Source: Devosia sp. 1566 (GTDB lineage: Bacteria; Pseudomonadota; Alphaproteobacteria; Rhizobiales; Devosiaceae). Taken from it: a DNA stretch of 64,000 bases. The notes below the pieces were generated by a model. The model did not search any database and had not been told where the DNA came from. It saw nothing but the letters and a program-made list of their open reading frames with translations. A program made the position numbers and the translations under genes. Below, in pieces: positions 34,677 to 43,163 of the stretch. The stretch is from the NCBI RefSeq assembly GCF_004005995.1, contig NZ_CP034767.1, forward strand, positions 1,860,001 to 1,924,000, in the 5' to 3' direction. Position 1 is the first letter of the stretch, and each line of letters starts with the position of its first letter.

Positions 34677-34916
34677 CTATTTCAGCGGCTGGATGGCGAA
34701 GTTCAGGGACAGCTGTAACACGGCCTCCCCCTGCTCGTTGCGGACCCACATTGTGACGTTCTTCTGCGGGGCCCCACCAGGAATGAACTCCTTAGCAAGC
34801 TCAGCCATGCTCAACGACGCCTCATCACGAGCAGCCTGGTCGTTCGCAAGCTCAGAGCCTTCCTCGTCCCTGAACAGCACGGTGCCATCGTCCGTGTCGA
34901 AGAAATAACGGGGCAT
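34677..34916 (-). CDS. DUF6894-type small protein
   Basis: 79 residues from the ATG at 34916 with AGGAG upstream. It begins MPRYFFDTDDG and has the pattern DEEGSELANDQAARDEA, typical of the DUF6894 family of small alphaproteobacterial proteins of unknown function, and ends in a beta-rich VTMWVRNEQGEAVLQLSLNF. Often occurs as single genes in accessory regions. Confidence 0.85.
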   Translation of the reverse strand: MPRYFFDTDDGTVLFRDEEGSELANDQAARDEASLSMAELAKEFIPGGAPQKNVTMWVRNEQGEAVLQLSLNFAIQPLK

Positions 34917-34975
34917 GGCCAACTCCTAAGTGCTTGAGGGCAACGGCGCCTCGGCCCCGAAGTTTCGTGGCTATC

Positions 34976-35204
34976 CTATGTGGCACCCGAGCTCTTGGTG
35001 TAGAGCCTGTAAGTGACACCGTGCCAGGAGGCGCCTCAACGTAGACCTTAGCTTAGCCCGCGGGTTGGCGGGGACGCCGTTCCGGCGCAGATCCAGTCCA
35101 AGGGACAGCCGAGCTGCCTCCTCAGGTGAGCCCGCCCTCTGGATGAACTCCGTGGCGGCACCCTCAGTCGGGGCACAATCCACAACTCGATACTTTCTTC
35201 TCAA
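34976..35204 (-). pseudogene. Small protein gene with two frameshifts
   Basis: The intact front reads RKYRVVDCAPTEGAATEFIQ then RAGSPEEAARLSLGLDL and NPRAKLR. The rest is coherent only when the frame is changed twice: KVYVEAPPGTVSLT in the second frame and RLYTKSSGAT with a stop at 34976 in the third. The combined product would be a roughly 80-residue protein of a small family common in rhizobia-like genomes. In the present sequence the original frame runs into unrelated residues. Confidence 0.55.
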
Positions 35205-35263
35205 CCGCCTACCTCTCTCCCTTGTCGCTAATCAAATCAGCCGCTGGCTGTTGAGAGCTGCGA

Positions 35264-35449
35264 TCAATCAGGCGTCCCCGGAACATCCCCGTGGCGGAAT
35301 ACGACGGTTCGCTCCACAACCTCACCACCGCCTGCCTCTCTCAGCTGAGTCCACGCCATCACCGCCGGATAGGATCGCACCAGCTGCTCGGCAGCGTTGT
35401 ACGCGGCTGCTTCATTCCGCATCTCACGGGGCGCGAACGCCGGCACCAT
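35264..35449 (-). CDS. Small hypothetical protein
   Basis: 61 residues with the segment AYNAAEQLVRSYPAVMAWTQ, an amphipathic helix followed by a strand (EVVERTVVFRHGDVP). This resembles short uncharacterised proteins seen in Hyphomicrobiales, but I cannot name the family. It lies in a cluster of small genes on the same strand. Confidence 0.4.
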   Translation of the reverse strand: MVPAFAPREMRNEAAAYNAAEQLVRSYPAVMAWTQLREAGGGEVVERTVVFRHGDVPGTPD

Positions 35450-35659
35450 CTTGCCCGCCTAGTCTTCCCGGAAGGCCTGTAGCAAAACCAGCTTTGACGA
35501 GGTGAGTTTTTTCGTATCCATGAGGCGTTCTATCGTGAAACCGCTGCGAAGTAGCGAAGAACAGGACATTCTCAACAGCGTACGCGAACGCGGTGCTCGG
35601 GTGCACGTGGCCAGGTGCCAGTTGGGGAAGCCCGGTCACCTCGCAGGCGCCAGCCCTAG

Positions 35660-35806
35660 CTACGGATCCGAGGGTTTCTTGTTTGGATTGGGAGGCGTCT
35701 TGGCTGGCTCCTCAACCGGGGTCGCATCGGCATCGCTACCAGGCTCGACGTCGGCGAGGGCGGGGTCGGGTTTCTTCTTCTCTGTGTCCTTCGGAGAATT
35801 GGGCAT
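35660..35806 (-). CDS. 48-residue hydrophilic, proline- and lysine-rich protein
   Basis: The frame from the ATG at 35806 (GATGAGGT upstream) reads MPNSPKDTEKKKPDPALADV, an acidic middle rich in D, A and E, then a tail KTPPNPNKKPSDP and a TAG. The composition is that of an intrinsically disordered stress-type peptide and is not expected from a random frame of this GC content. Function unknown. Confidence 0.5.
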   Translation of the reverse strand: MPNSPKDTEKKKPDPALADVEPGSDADATPVEEPAKTPPNPNKKPSDP

Positions 35807-35814
35807 GGCTGACC

Positions 35815-36270
35815 TCATCTGAAACAGAACCAATCCGCGCTGGAGGTAATTTGTTCCACGGCACGGGATGACACGGCCTTAGCGCTACCCGAGGGATCGC
35901 CGCCGATCTGGCTGGACTTCATAGTGACACAGTCAACATCACGAAAGAAACTGGCCTCACCGAAACCGGCGCTGTCGTCAGCGGAGGTGGAGATGAACTC
36001 GATCAGCACGACATCCTCACCGGATCGAACGCGGACGGAACCATGGCCGCCGGGAAAAACTTGCGGCGATTGGACCATGAACGGAGAGGGGTCCGCCATG
36101 GTGGGCCAACACGACCGTTCCGGCCGTGACACCCTGGCTACTGACACTTCCTGGAACGCGGCGCACCCTTCACGAGGCTGCGGACAGGAAGCCTTGGTGG
36201 GAACCGGAGCGCTGGCCTGCTCTACTGCTTTGCGGCTTTGCCGGTCGGTAACGGTGGCCTCAATGCCCAA
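35815..36270 (-). CDS. Hypothetical protein, uncertain
   Basis: A 151-residue open frame without recognised family. The C-terminal half has an alternating pattern (GGHGSVRVRSGEDVVLIEFI; ASFFRDVDCVTM) compatible with a small beta protein, while the N-terminal 40 residues look random. The opposite strand is also open over most of it (35924-36373), so coding status is unclear. It precedes the 48-residue gene on the same strand. Confidence 0.25.
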   Translation of the reverse strand: MGIEATVTDRQSRKAVEQASAPVPTKASCPQPREGCAAFQEVSVARVSRPERSCWPTMADPSPFMVQSPQVFPGGHGSVRVRSGEDVVLIEFISTSADDSAGFGEASFFRDVDCVTMKSSQIGGDPSGSAKAVSSRAVEQITSSADWFCFR

Positions 36271-36437
36271 ATTAGCCTACGGCGACTCGGTGGCATACTG
36301 GGGCCGCACTGGCTTGAACTGGTCGGACGAACATGTGGAGCCGCTGATTTCCCCCCAGTCGCGCGTTACTTAGCGGTCTGCATCGCCTTTCACCGGCCTA
36401 AAGAGGGTGTAATCCGGACTGCCTGCTGTTCTGCAAC

Positions 36438-37277
36438 TTAAGAAATGAGCCGCACGCCCCGTGCCCTCGTTGCGTACCGCCACAGCCACTGCAGGCTGAC
36501 AAGCAGCTTCTTTTCGAAGCTGACCAGCAAATAGACATGTACAAAGGCCCAGAGCAGCCAGGCAAGCCGCCCCCTCATCTGAAAGCGCCCAAAATCGAAG
36601 ATGGCAGCGTGCCGGCCAATCACTGCTGTGTTGCCGCGGTCATGAAAGCGAAACCCTGCGGCTCGATCCGGTCCTTGCCGTAACGCACGCCCCAGATACT
36701 CTCCTTGCTGTTTGGCGACTTGCGCCAGACCCGGCAACATTCGTCCGTCCTGCTGCAAGGCGGCAATGTCCCCAATGGCGTAGACATTTTCCATATTCAT
36801 CACCGCCAGGCGCTCATCGACCTCGATGCGTCCGCCTGCAGTGGGTTCAATACCGAGCCACTCGGCTACCGGAGTGGCACCTACGCCTGCTCCCCAGACA
36901 ATGGTTCCGGCGGGAACGAACTCTGCATCAATCGTGACCCCCCTGGAGGTCACGTCACGAAGGCGGCGCTTGGTCAAAACCGTAACCCCCAGCTGCTGCA
37001 GCTGCTCAGTGGCATATTGTGCCAGGTGCTCGGGAAACTGGCCAAGAATTCTCTCCCCGCCTTCAACCAGCAACACCCGGGCCTCGGACGGGTCGATGCT
37101 GCGGAACTCGTCCTTAAGTGTCCACCTGCCCAACTCGGCAATTGCGCCAGCCATCTCGACGCCAGTTGGACCACCGCCAATCACCACAGTGGTGGTGAGA
37201 CGCTGCTGCTCCTGCTTATCTTCGCTCAATTCCGCCAGCTCGAACGACCGCAGCAGCCCAAGGGAGACGATGCCAAG
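36438..37277 (-). pseudogene. Type II NADH dehydrogenase, N-terminally truncated
   Basis: The visible part covers the second Rossmann motif VVIGGGPTGVEMAG, the NADH-binding VLLVEGGERIL, GTIVWGAGVGATP and the FAD-site block VYAIGDIAALQQ, and ends with the membrane-anchoring tail (RLAWLLWAFVHVYLLVSFEK). The first FAD-binding GxGxxG motif and about 150 N-terminal residues are missing: upstream of about 37277 the open frame is unrelated and passes through a transcription terminator of the next gene. The enzyme would be a single-subunit quinone reductase of the respiratory chain, but this copy cannot bind FAD properly. Confidence 0.8.
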
Positions 37278-37463
37278 GCGATCCTGCTCGACAACCATCT
37301 CGACAACCAGCTTGAGTTCTTCCGGGTCGGCCGCGAGGTGAACAATAGCCGGCACGAGGGGGCGGATACCAAGAAGCCTCTTTTGAACGCGCTCTAGGAA
37401 CCGAATTCGGGGTCGCTCTTTATCAGGCCAAACGGCGCGCGATACCCCTCCAGCGCGGTTTAA

Positions 37464-37501
37464 GAAAGCCGCAGGCGGTGCCCCCACCGCGGGCGGCTTT
37501 C
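37464..37501 (-). terminator. Rho-independent-type terminator of the receiver gene
   Basis: A strong GC hairpin (GAAAGCCGC...CGGTG / CACCG...GCGGCTTTC, loop GGGG) begins 17 bases after the receiver gene stop on the minus strand, followed by TTCTT. The T-run is weak but the stem is long. Confidence 0.7.
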
Positions 37502-37517
37502 TCTTTCACCCTCGCGT

Positions 37518-37940
37518 TCAGCTTTCGCGCTTCGCGGCCTTCTTGAGCTGCTCCGGCATGATGTCGTCCGGCATAATCTCCTGGAGATGGTCGTAGACGA
37601 CATCTGCCGAGAAGGGCTTCCCGATGAAGACGGCGCCGTCCGGCATGTCCCCGGGCTGCGGTTTTAGATGACCTGACGAAACCACGATGGCGATATCCGG
37701 CCAATTCTTCGCGCAGGTGCGGGCGAGGTCGAAACCGTTAAGTTCACCCGGCGGCATCTCCACATCGGTGAACAGCAACTGGATGCTGGCGTGGGACTCC
37801 TCGAGGATCGCCAGGGCCTCCCCAACTTCCCCCGCCTCGTACACCCGGAAGCCGGCGTCTTCGAGAATTCGCGCCGCATCCATACGGATGAGCACGTTGT
37901 CATCCGAAACCAAGGCAAATGGCGTGTAGTCGTCTGACAT
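37518..37940 (-). CDS. Single-domain response regulator (CheY-like)
   Basis: 140 residues from the ATG at 37940 with GGAGCAC upstream. The receiver fold shows the acidic pair in VSDDNVL (D13, D14), the phosphoacceptor D59 in LLFTDVEMP, and the conserved Lys in FIGKPFS. No output domain is present. It lies just downstream of a sensor kinase gene on the same strand, so the kinase is the likely phosphodonor, with output through protein interaction. Confidence 0.88.
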   Translation of the reverse strand: MSDDYTPFALVSDDNVLIRMDAARILEDAGFRVYEAGEVGEALAILEESHASIQLLFTDVEMPPGELNGFDLARTCAKNWPDIAIVVSSGHLKPQPGDMPDGAVFIGKPFSADVVYDHLQEIMPDDIMPEQLKKAAKRES

Positions 37941-38024
37941 AACGTGCTCCAGCAAGGCGTTTTAGGACAATGCATGGATTAAGGAAGCGATGCTTAACTA
38001 CACTCCGCCATCTCGTTCCACCTG

Positions 38025-39173
38025 TCAGTGAACGGTGTCTTTCAGCCCTGGAAAGTCGATCCAGAACTTGGCACCGGCTCCGTCTTCCCGAGTTCCGAAC
38101 TGAAGAGTCCCGCCTAGTTGACGGGCCAATGCCACGACGACCTTCATGCCCAGCCCACTCGTATTCGCCGGATTGAAGTCCGCGGACAGGCGGTCACCCG
38201 AGTTGGCAACCGAAAGCCTATGCCTTCCGGGTGACGGCTCTTTGAAGCTTACCTTGATCTGACCGCCCCCGTGTTTGGTCGCATTGATGACCAGCTCGTT
38301 CAGGACCAGGCCCAGAGGTACGAGCAGGTCCGCCGCCAATGAGGCAGGCTGTACATCGACCAGAATGGGCACATCCGCGTTCAACGTACCTTGCAGCTCT
38401 GCCATGAGATTTTCAATGTAACCCTTCGCATTCACCGAACCGGCACTCTGGTTCTTGAAGATATGCTGGTGTACCCGGGCCACCGACGCAACTCTCAGAG
38501 CCGCCACACGAAGCTGTTCGGCGGCATGCGAGCCCTCCACCTGCCTTGCCTGGAGCTGCAGCATGGATGAAACCAGCTGCAGGCTGTTCATCACGCGATG
38601 GTCGATTTCCTGCCCGAGCATGCGAGCTGTCTCGAGTGCGTCGGAAAGCTCTGCAACCGCTTTTCGTGCAGCCAGGCGCAGTTCCATCTGGTCCATGACA
38701 ACCGAAGCAAGATGACGAAGCTGCTTGATCTGTTCTTCGGTGACCGGGCGTGGCTCGCGATCGATTACGCAGAGCGTGCCAAGTTTGAATCCATCTGCCG
38801 TGGTTAGCGGAACGCCTGCGTAGAACCTCAGACCGAACTCTCCGGCGACCAGTGGATTGGCCAGGGAACGAACGTCTGTCGCCGCGTTCTCGAGAACCCA
38901 GACCTGATCCTGTACGATCGCCGATGCGCATAGTCCCGGCTCTTTGCCGATCTGCTTGACACCATCAAGCCCGTGATGGGACTTGAACCAGACCCGATCC
39001 GTATCGACTAGGCTGATGATCGAGATCGGCACGTTAAACAGGCTAGCTGCAAGCGCGGTGATCCTGTCGAACGAGCCGTCCGGCGGCGTGTCGAGTATGT
39101 CGTAGCGCCTCACGGCGGCCAAGCGCGCTGCCTCGGCTTCGGCATCCGTCAAATTCGATTGTGTCGACGACAT
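38025..39173 (-). CDS. GAF-domain sensor histidine kinase, HisKA_2 type
   Basis: 382 residues from the ATG at 39173 (an upstream alternative exists at 39218). Residues about 20-160 form a GAF domain (RYDILDTPPDGSFDRITALA; FYAGVPLTTADGFKLGTLCV), then HisKA_2 with the phosphorylated H192 in GQEIDHRVMNSLQLVSSMLQ and a HATPase_c domain with N-box LVLNELVINATKHG and G-box TSGLGMKVV. There are no membrane segments, so it senses a cytoplasmic signal. The GAF arrangement with DILDTPPD is common in general-stress and light/redox kinases of alphaproteobacteria. The receiver gene at 37518 is its probable partner. Confidence 0.88.
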   Translation of the reverse strand: MSSTQSNLTDAEAEAARLAAVRRYDILDTPPDGSFDRITALAASLFNVPISIISLVDTDRVWFKSHHGLDGVKQIGKEPGLCASAIVQDQVWVLENAATDVRSLANPLVAGEFGLRFYAGVPLTTADGFKLGTLCVIDREPRPVTEEQIKQLRHLASVVMDQMELRLAARKAVAELSDALETARMLGQEIDHRVMNSLQLVSSMLQLQARQVEGSHAAEQLRVAALRVASVARVHQHIFKNQSAGSVNAKGYIENLMAELQGTLNADVPILVDVQPASLAADLLVPLGLVLNELVINATKHGGGQIKVSFKEPSPGRHRLSVANSGDRLSADFNPANTSGLGMKVVVALARQLGGTLQFGTREDGAGAKFWIDFPGLKDTVH

Positions 39174-39385
39174 CGTTCTTCCCGGAGAGGCTAAGAGCAT
39201 GGTGTAACTCTCAGTCATCCGCGCCCTTGTTCAGTGGCCATTGATATTCACAGCCTACAGCATTTCCGCTTCATCGATAGCATGCCGCTGCTGAGATATC
39301 GCTTACGTTATCCCCCCGTCAGCGATCTTGACGGTCAAATTGCCGAGCGGCAGTTTTTGGGATCTAGCTATGTCATATCGAAGGT

Positions 39386-39412
39386 CTGAATGGGGTCGTT
39401 AGCAGCGCCCTA
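39386..39412 (+). repeat. Dispersed motif copy 4
   Basis: Reads CTGAATGGGGTCGTTAGCAGCGCC. Shares GAATGGGGTCG exactly with the copy at 52753. Lies in the 700-base gap between the kinase gene and the HxlR gene, next to gene ghosts. Confidence 0.5.
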
Positions 39413-39584
39413 CCCCACTTCGTATTGGGGGTGGGTAGCGGACTGGCAGATTCCGGGGGCCACGTTTCAGAAGCTGCCGCTCTATGAGAAGGCCCGGCAT
39501 ACTCGGGCCTTGTGAGACGTGCGCTGGCACAGGCGGAAGTCTCTGCTCTGCACTCCATTTTTGTCCCTGCTTGGAAAAGCCCTG

Positions 39585-39800
39585 CTCGTCAGCTTGGTCT
39601 TGTCCTCGGTTTCTTGACAGGTGCCTTTTTCCGGGAGGCGGCGGCGTTGGCAGGCCTTTATGTTCTGTTCCTCGGCTTTGCATTCTACGGGCCCCCTCTT
39701 GGCAGGGGAACCCGATGCAGGTGGGGTTTTTCATCAACCATCTCACATTCATGGCCGGCTTGCTGTTCGCCGCCGTGCATGGACCGGGCGGACGCTGACC
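39585..39800 (+). pseudogene. Ghost of a small membrane protein, DoxX-like
   Basis: One frame reads LGLVLGFLTGAFFREAAALA and GLYVLFLGFAFYGPP, and after a shift near 39706 another continues GNPMQVGFFINHLTFMAGLL followed by FAAVHGPG. Together this is the order of the last two or three membrane helices of DoxX-type proteins. The first part and the end are not coherent. Confidence 0.45.
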
Positions 39801-39877
39801 CTCGCTTCGCCGGCGTCATGGCGCGCATGGTCAGCTCACGACACGGATAGTCGTTCATCAGGCAAGAGGAGGGCATA

Positions 39878-39952
39878 ATGCTCAGACGCACTTTCCTGTC
39901 ACTGTCGGCGGCGCTGGTACAGCTCATTGCTGTGCCCACACGAGCCCAATAA
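39878..39952 (+). pseudogene. Orphan signal peptide, rest of gene lost
   Basis: An ATG with GAGGAG upstream encodes a 24-residue peptide starting MLRRTFLSLSAALVQLIAV and ending PTRAQ, a complete Sec-type signal peptide with a cleavage motif, and then a TAA. Nothing secreted follows in any frame. It is the head of a lost exported protein, or less likely a very short peptide gene. Confidence 0.55.
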
Positions 39953-39997
39953 GCCGACCAGCCGCACAACGGGCGGCCAGGTCCTGGCAAATGGATG

Positions 39998-40342
39998 CTA
40001 CTCCTCCGGGGGTTGCAGTTGCCGACGATACAGGATCCCCCATTCATGCAGCCCGGCGAGGACGGGCTCCAGGGAATGGCCCAGCGGGCTTAGTTCGTAT
40101 TCGACCCTGGAAGGAACTTCGGCGAAGACGGTCCTGACGACGACTCCGTCCTGCTCCAACTCTCGCAGCTGCAGCGTCAGCATCCTCGGTGTCGATCCGG
40201 GGACCAGATGGTGAAGTGCGCCAAAGCGACGTCGTCCGCTCAGCAGTGCATAGAAAATCAGTGGCTTCCACACCCCGCCCACAACGGAAAGGGTTGCCTC
40301 TATCGGGCATCCCGTTCTCTGCTCAGACCGCTTCCAGCGCAT
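39998..40342 (-). CDS. HxlR-family transcriptional regulator
   Basis: 114 residues from the ATG at 40342. CPIEATLSVVGGVWKPLIFY contains the redox or electrophile-sensing Cys at the position typical of HxlR proteins and the start of the winged HTH; RFGALHHLVPGSTPRMLTLQ, LRELEQDGVV and YELSPLGHSL complete it. It is divergent from the NTF2-like gene at 40462 and probably controls it. Confidence 0.9.
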   Translation of the reverse strand: MRWKRSEQRTGCPIEATLSVVGGVWKPLIFYALLSGRRRFGALHHLVPGSTPRMLTLQLRELEQDGVVVRTVFAEVPSRVEYELSPLGHSLEPVLAGLHEWGILYRRQLQPPEE

Positions 40343-40461
40343 CGCATTACTTTCAAGAATGGTACTCGCAGCCAAACTTGTGCGTACTTGTTCGTGCCCG
40401 CCGCATCACTCAGTTTGCCGACACAGCGGCCAGAGATGGCGGAAATCGGGAGTGCTGCCAT

Positions 40462-40845
40462 ATGAGCTTAACCGACGAGAACAAGGCGTTCATCCAGGAA
40501 ATGATCAGTTCAAAGAGGCGCCTCGAGGACTACCCCGATCGTTTCGACGATGACCTGATCATGCATGAACCAGCGTCCCTGCCCTTCGGGGGGACATATC
40601 GGGGATTAGGTGAGTTTCAGAAGTTCTATCCCTCGGTGCGGGCGTTCTATGACTTCGAGCGCTTTGAGCTGCTTGGAGTGTACGGTGATGGGGATATCGT
40701 GTTCGCCACCATTCGCGCAGGTCTGGTCGGTTCTGCCGGGACAATCCATTTGGCCGAGCAGTTTCTGTTTGCTGGAAGCAAGCTGGTGGAGGTTCGCTTG
40801 CACATTTGCGACGACGGTGCCGCAGCCAAGCGCCTGCGGCGATGA
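40462..40845 (+). CDS. NTF2-like (SnoaL type) protein
   Basis: 127 residues from the ATG at 40462; the upstream open frame is antisense to the HxlR gene. It has the pattern DRFDDDLIMHEPASLPFGGT, YRGLGEFQKFYPSVRAFYDF and FEEL-type strands ending LVEVRLHICDD, which is the SnoaL cone fold with a probable ligand pocket. Divergence from an HxlR regulator suggests response to an electrophile or aromatic compound. Confidence 0.85.
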   Translation: MSLTDENKAFIQEMISSKRRLEDYPDRFDDDLIMHEPASLPFGGTYRGLGEFQKFYPSVRAFYDFERFELLGVYGDGDIVFATIRAGLVGSAGTIHLAEQFLFAGSKLVEVRLHICDDGAAAKRLRR

Positions 40846-40978
40846 GAGCGGCATTCCGGCTCGGCTCCGGACCGCCCCTTTGGGGTGGGAAACAGTCCGT
40901 CCGGTTTGTGATCCGCAAGTTCAGATAGCGGCCATTCCTGATGCGGGCTCGTCGTTTGGATCACCGTGCCTTCGTAGT

Positions 40979-41722
40979 CTATAAAGACTTCGGGCCGACT
41001 CGCTCCTCGAGTTTGGCTGCCGCTTCCTTGCGCTCGCTGTAACGGGAGGTCAGGTAGCTGGAGACGCCGCGGTTGATCAACGTGAACTTCACCAGCTCTT
41101 CCATGACGTCCACCACCCTGTCGTAATAGGACGACGGTTTCATGCGGCCGGCTTCGTCAAACTCCTGGAAGGCCTTGGCGACCGAGGACTGGTTCGGGAT
41201 GGTCACCATCCGCATCCAGCGGCCCAGGATACGCATCTGGTTCACGGCGTTGAATGACTGCGATCCGCCAGAGACCTGCATAACGGCTAGGGTACGACCC
41301 TGAGTCGGGCGGATGGCGCCGCCCGGCAGGGGTATCCAGTCGATCTGGGACTTCATTACCGCAGACATGGCTCCGTGCCGTTCCGGCGAAGTCCAAACCT
41401 GGCCTTCGGACCACAGCATGGCGTCGCGGAGTTCCTGCACCTTCGGGTGGTTTTCGGGCGCATCGTTGGGCAACGGCAGGCCGTTGGCATGAAAGATGCG
41501 GACCTCGGCGCCGAGGGCTTCAAGAAGACGCTGCGCCTCGAAGGTCAGAAGCCTGCTGTAAGACCGCTCCCGCAGTGAGCCATAGAGCATCAGGATGCGC
41601 GGCTTGTGGTCCATAACCGGGGCAGTGAGCTTGGAGAATTCCGGCACCTCGAAGGCGCCGCTGGTGATATTTGGCCGATCAGACAAGCCGTTTCCCTTCG
41701 GCGTCGATGATGACTTCGCCAT
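40979..41722 (-). CDS. arsH: ArsH, NADPH-dependent FMN organoarsenical oxidase
   Basis: 247 residues, normal ArsH length. The flavodoxin-like core starts with [20 protein letters not shown] (FMN phosphate loop GSLRERS), and continues [20 protein letters not shown] and [20 protein letters not shown]. ArsH oxidises trivalent organoarsenicals to the less toxic pentavalent form. It is the last gene of the ars operon and its start lies 44 bases inside the arsC gene. Confidence 0.95.
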   Translation of the reverse strand: MAKSSSTPKGNGLSDRPNITSGAFEVPEFSKLTAPVMDHKPRILMLYGSLRERSYSRLLTFEAQRLLEALGAEVRIFHANGLPLPNDAPENHPKVQELRDAMLWSEGQVWTSPERHGAMSAVMKSQIDWIPLPGGAIRPTQGRTLAVMQVSGGSQSFNAVNQMRILGRWMRMVTIPNQSSVAKAFQEFDEAGRMKPSSYYDRVVDVMEELVKFTLINRGVSSYLTSRYSERKEAAAKLEERVGPKSL

Positions 41723-42101
41723 CTTCCTTCGTGAACGGGCCGATGTCGGGGTTCTCCAAGATGTCGAGCACGACCTCTGATGGGCGGCAGAGGCGCGTGC
41801 CGATCGGCGTCTCCACGAAGGGGCGGTTTAGCAGGATCGGGTTTGCCCCGATGGCATCCAGAAGCTCGTCATCCGTCTTGGCGGGATCGGCCATCCCAAG
41901 CTCCTCAAAGGGCGTATCCTTCTTGCGCAAGGCATCTCGCAGCGAGAGACCTGCGGCGGAAACCAGCTCCACGATACGGTCGCGGCTCGGCGGCGTCTTG
42001 ACGTACTCGACGACAATTGGCTCGACGCCGGACTGGCGGATCATCGCCAGTGTGTTGCGGGACGTTCCGCAATCAGGATTATGATAGATGGTGACGCTCA
42101 T
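41679..42101 (-). CDS. arsC: Arsenate reductase ArsC, glutaredoxin-dependent type
   Basis: 140 residues from the ATG at 42101, which overlaps the acr3 stop by 4 bases. [14 protein letters not shown] carries the catalytic C11 (equivalent to Cys12 of the plasmid R773 enzyme) and the following helix; [20 protein letters not shown] has the conserved Arg residues. It reduces arsenate to arsenite with glutathione and glutaredoxin, for export by ACR3. As the LMW-type arsC upstream is broken, this is the only intact reductase of the operon. Confidence 0.95.
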   Translation of the reverse strand: MSVTIYHNPDCGTSRNTLAMIRQSGVEPIVVEYVKTPPSRDRIVELVSAAGLSLRDALRKKDTPFEELGMADPAKTDDELLDAIGANPILLNRPFVETPIGTRLCRPSEVVLDILENPDIGPFTKEDGEVIIDAEGKRLV

Positions 42102-43159
42102 CCGGTGACCCTCGTTTCGGTGTTGTGACGTACGGCGGGGCCGCGTTCGTACCAGCCTTTGGAGCGGTTCACGATCCAGACGACAGACAGCATGACGGGC
42201 ACCTCGACCAGGACGCCGACGACCGTCGCCAGGGCTGCACCGGAGTTGAATCCGAACAGGGCAATGGCCGCGGCCACGGCCAGTTCGAAGAAGTTCGATG
42301 CACCGATCAGCGCGGAGGGGCCAGCGACGCAGTGCTGTTCTCCGGAGACCCGGTTCAGGTAATAGGCCAGGCCGGAGTTGAAGTAGACCTGGATCAGAAT
42401 TGGCACCGCCAGCAGCAGGATGACGGTCGGCTGTGCGATGATCTGCTCGCCCTGGAAGCCAAAGAGCATGACCAGGGTCAGCAGCAAGGAGGTGATCGAT
42501 ATAGGCTGCAGGACGGACAGCACCCGGTTCATGGCGTCGATGCCCCCATTGGCCAGCAGCCAGCGTCGATAAAGCTGCGCGGCGATAACCGGCACGACGA
42601 TGTAGAGTCCGACCGAGAGCAACAAAGTGTCCCATGGCACGGTGATTGCCGACAGTCCCAACAGCAGGCCGACGATGGGAGCAAAGGCGACGACCATGAT
42701 GGCATCGTTCAGCGCAACCTGAGACAAGGTGAAATGCGGCTCTCCCCGCACCAGGTTCGACCACACGAACACCATGGCTGTGCATGGGGCTGCCGCCAGG
42801 ATGATCAGACCGGCGATATAGCTATCGATCTGCACCTCAGGCAGCATCGGCCGGAACAGCCAGCCGATGAAGAGCCAGCCGAGCAGAGCCATGGAGAACG
42901 GCTTGATGGCCCAGTTGATGAAAACAGTGACGCCCATGCCACGCCAATAAGAGCCGACCTGGCGCAGGCTCATGAAGTCGATGCGGACCAGCATGGGGAT
43001 GACCATGAGCCAGATCAGCACCGCCATGGGGAGGTTGACCTGGGCGTACTCGAACGAGCCCAGCCCCTGGAACACGGCAGGGAAAAAGTGGCCAGCGGCG
43101 ATGCCCACAACGATGCAGGTTGCGACCCAAAGCGTGAGGTAGCGTTCGAAGATGGACAT
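42098..43159 (-). CDS. acr3: ACR3-family arsenite efflux permease
   Basis: 353 residues from the ATG at 43159, ten predicted membrane helices. The hallmark AAAPCTAMVFVWS contains the conserved C126 needed for arsenite transport, and GASNFFELAVAAA the conserved Glu. This is an ACR3 carrier, not ArsB. It extrudes As(III) by proton exchange. Its 3' end overlaps arsC by 4 bases. Confidence 0.95.
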   Translation of the reverse strand: MSIFERYLTLWVATCIVVGIAAGHFFPAVFQGLGSFEYAQVNLPMAVLIWLMVIPMLVRIDFMSLRQVGSYWRGMGVTVFINWAIKPFSMALLGWLFIGWLFRPMLPEVQIDSYIAGLIILAAAPCTAMVFVWSNLVRGEPHFTLSQVALNDAIMVVAFAPIVGLLLGLSAITVPWDTLLLSVGLYIVVPVIAAQLYRRWLLANGGIDAMNRVLSVLQPISITSLLLTLVMLFGFQGEQIIAQPTVILLLAVPILIQVYFNSGLAYYLNRVSGEQHCVAGPSALIGASNFFELAVAAAIALFGFNSGAALATVVGVLVEVPVMLSVVWIVNRSKGWYERGPAVRHNTETRVTG

Positions 43160-43163
43160 GGTT

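Noticed and set aside
36705..37397. 230-codon plus-strand frame
   Set aside because: Antisense of the NDH-2 remnant, which has recognisable motifs.
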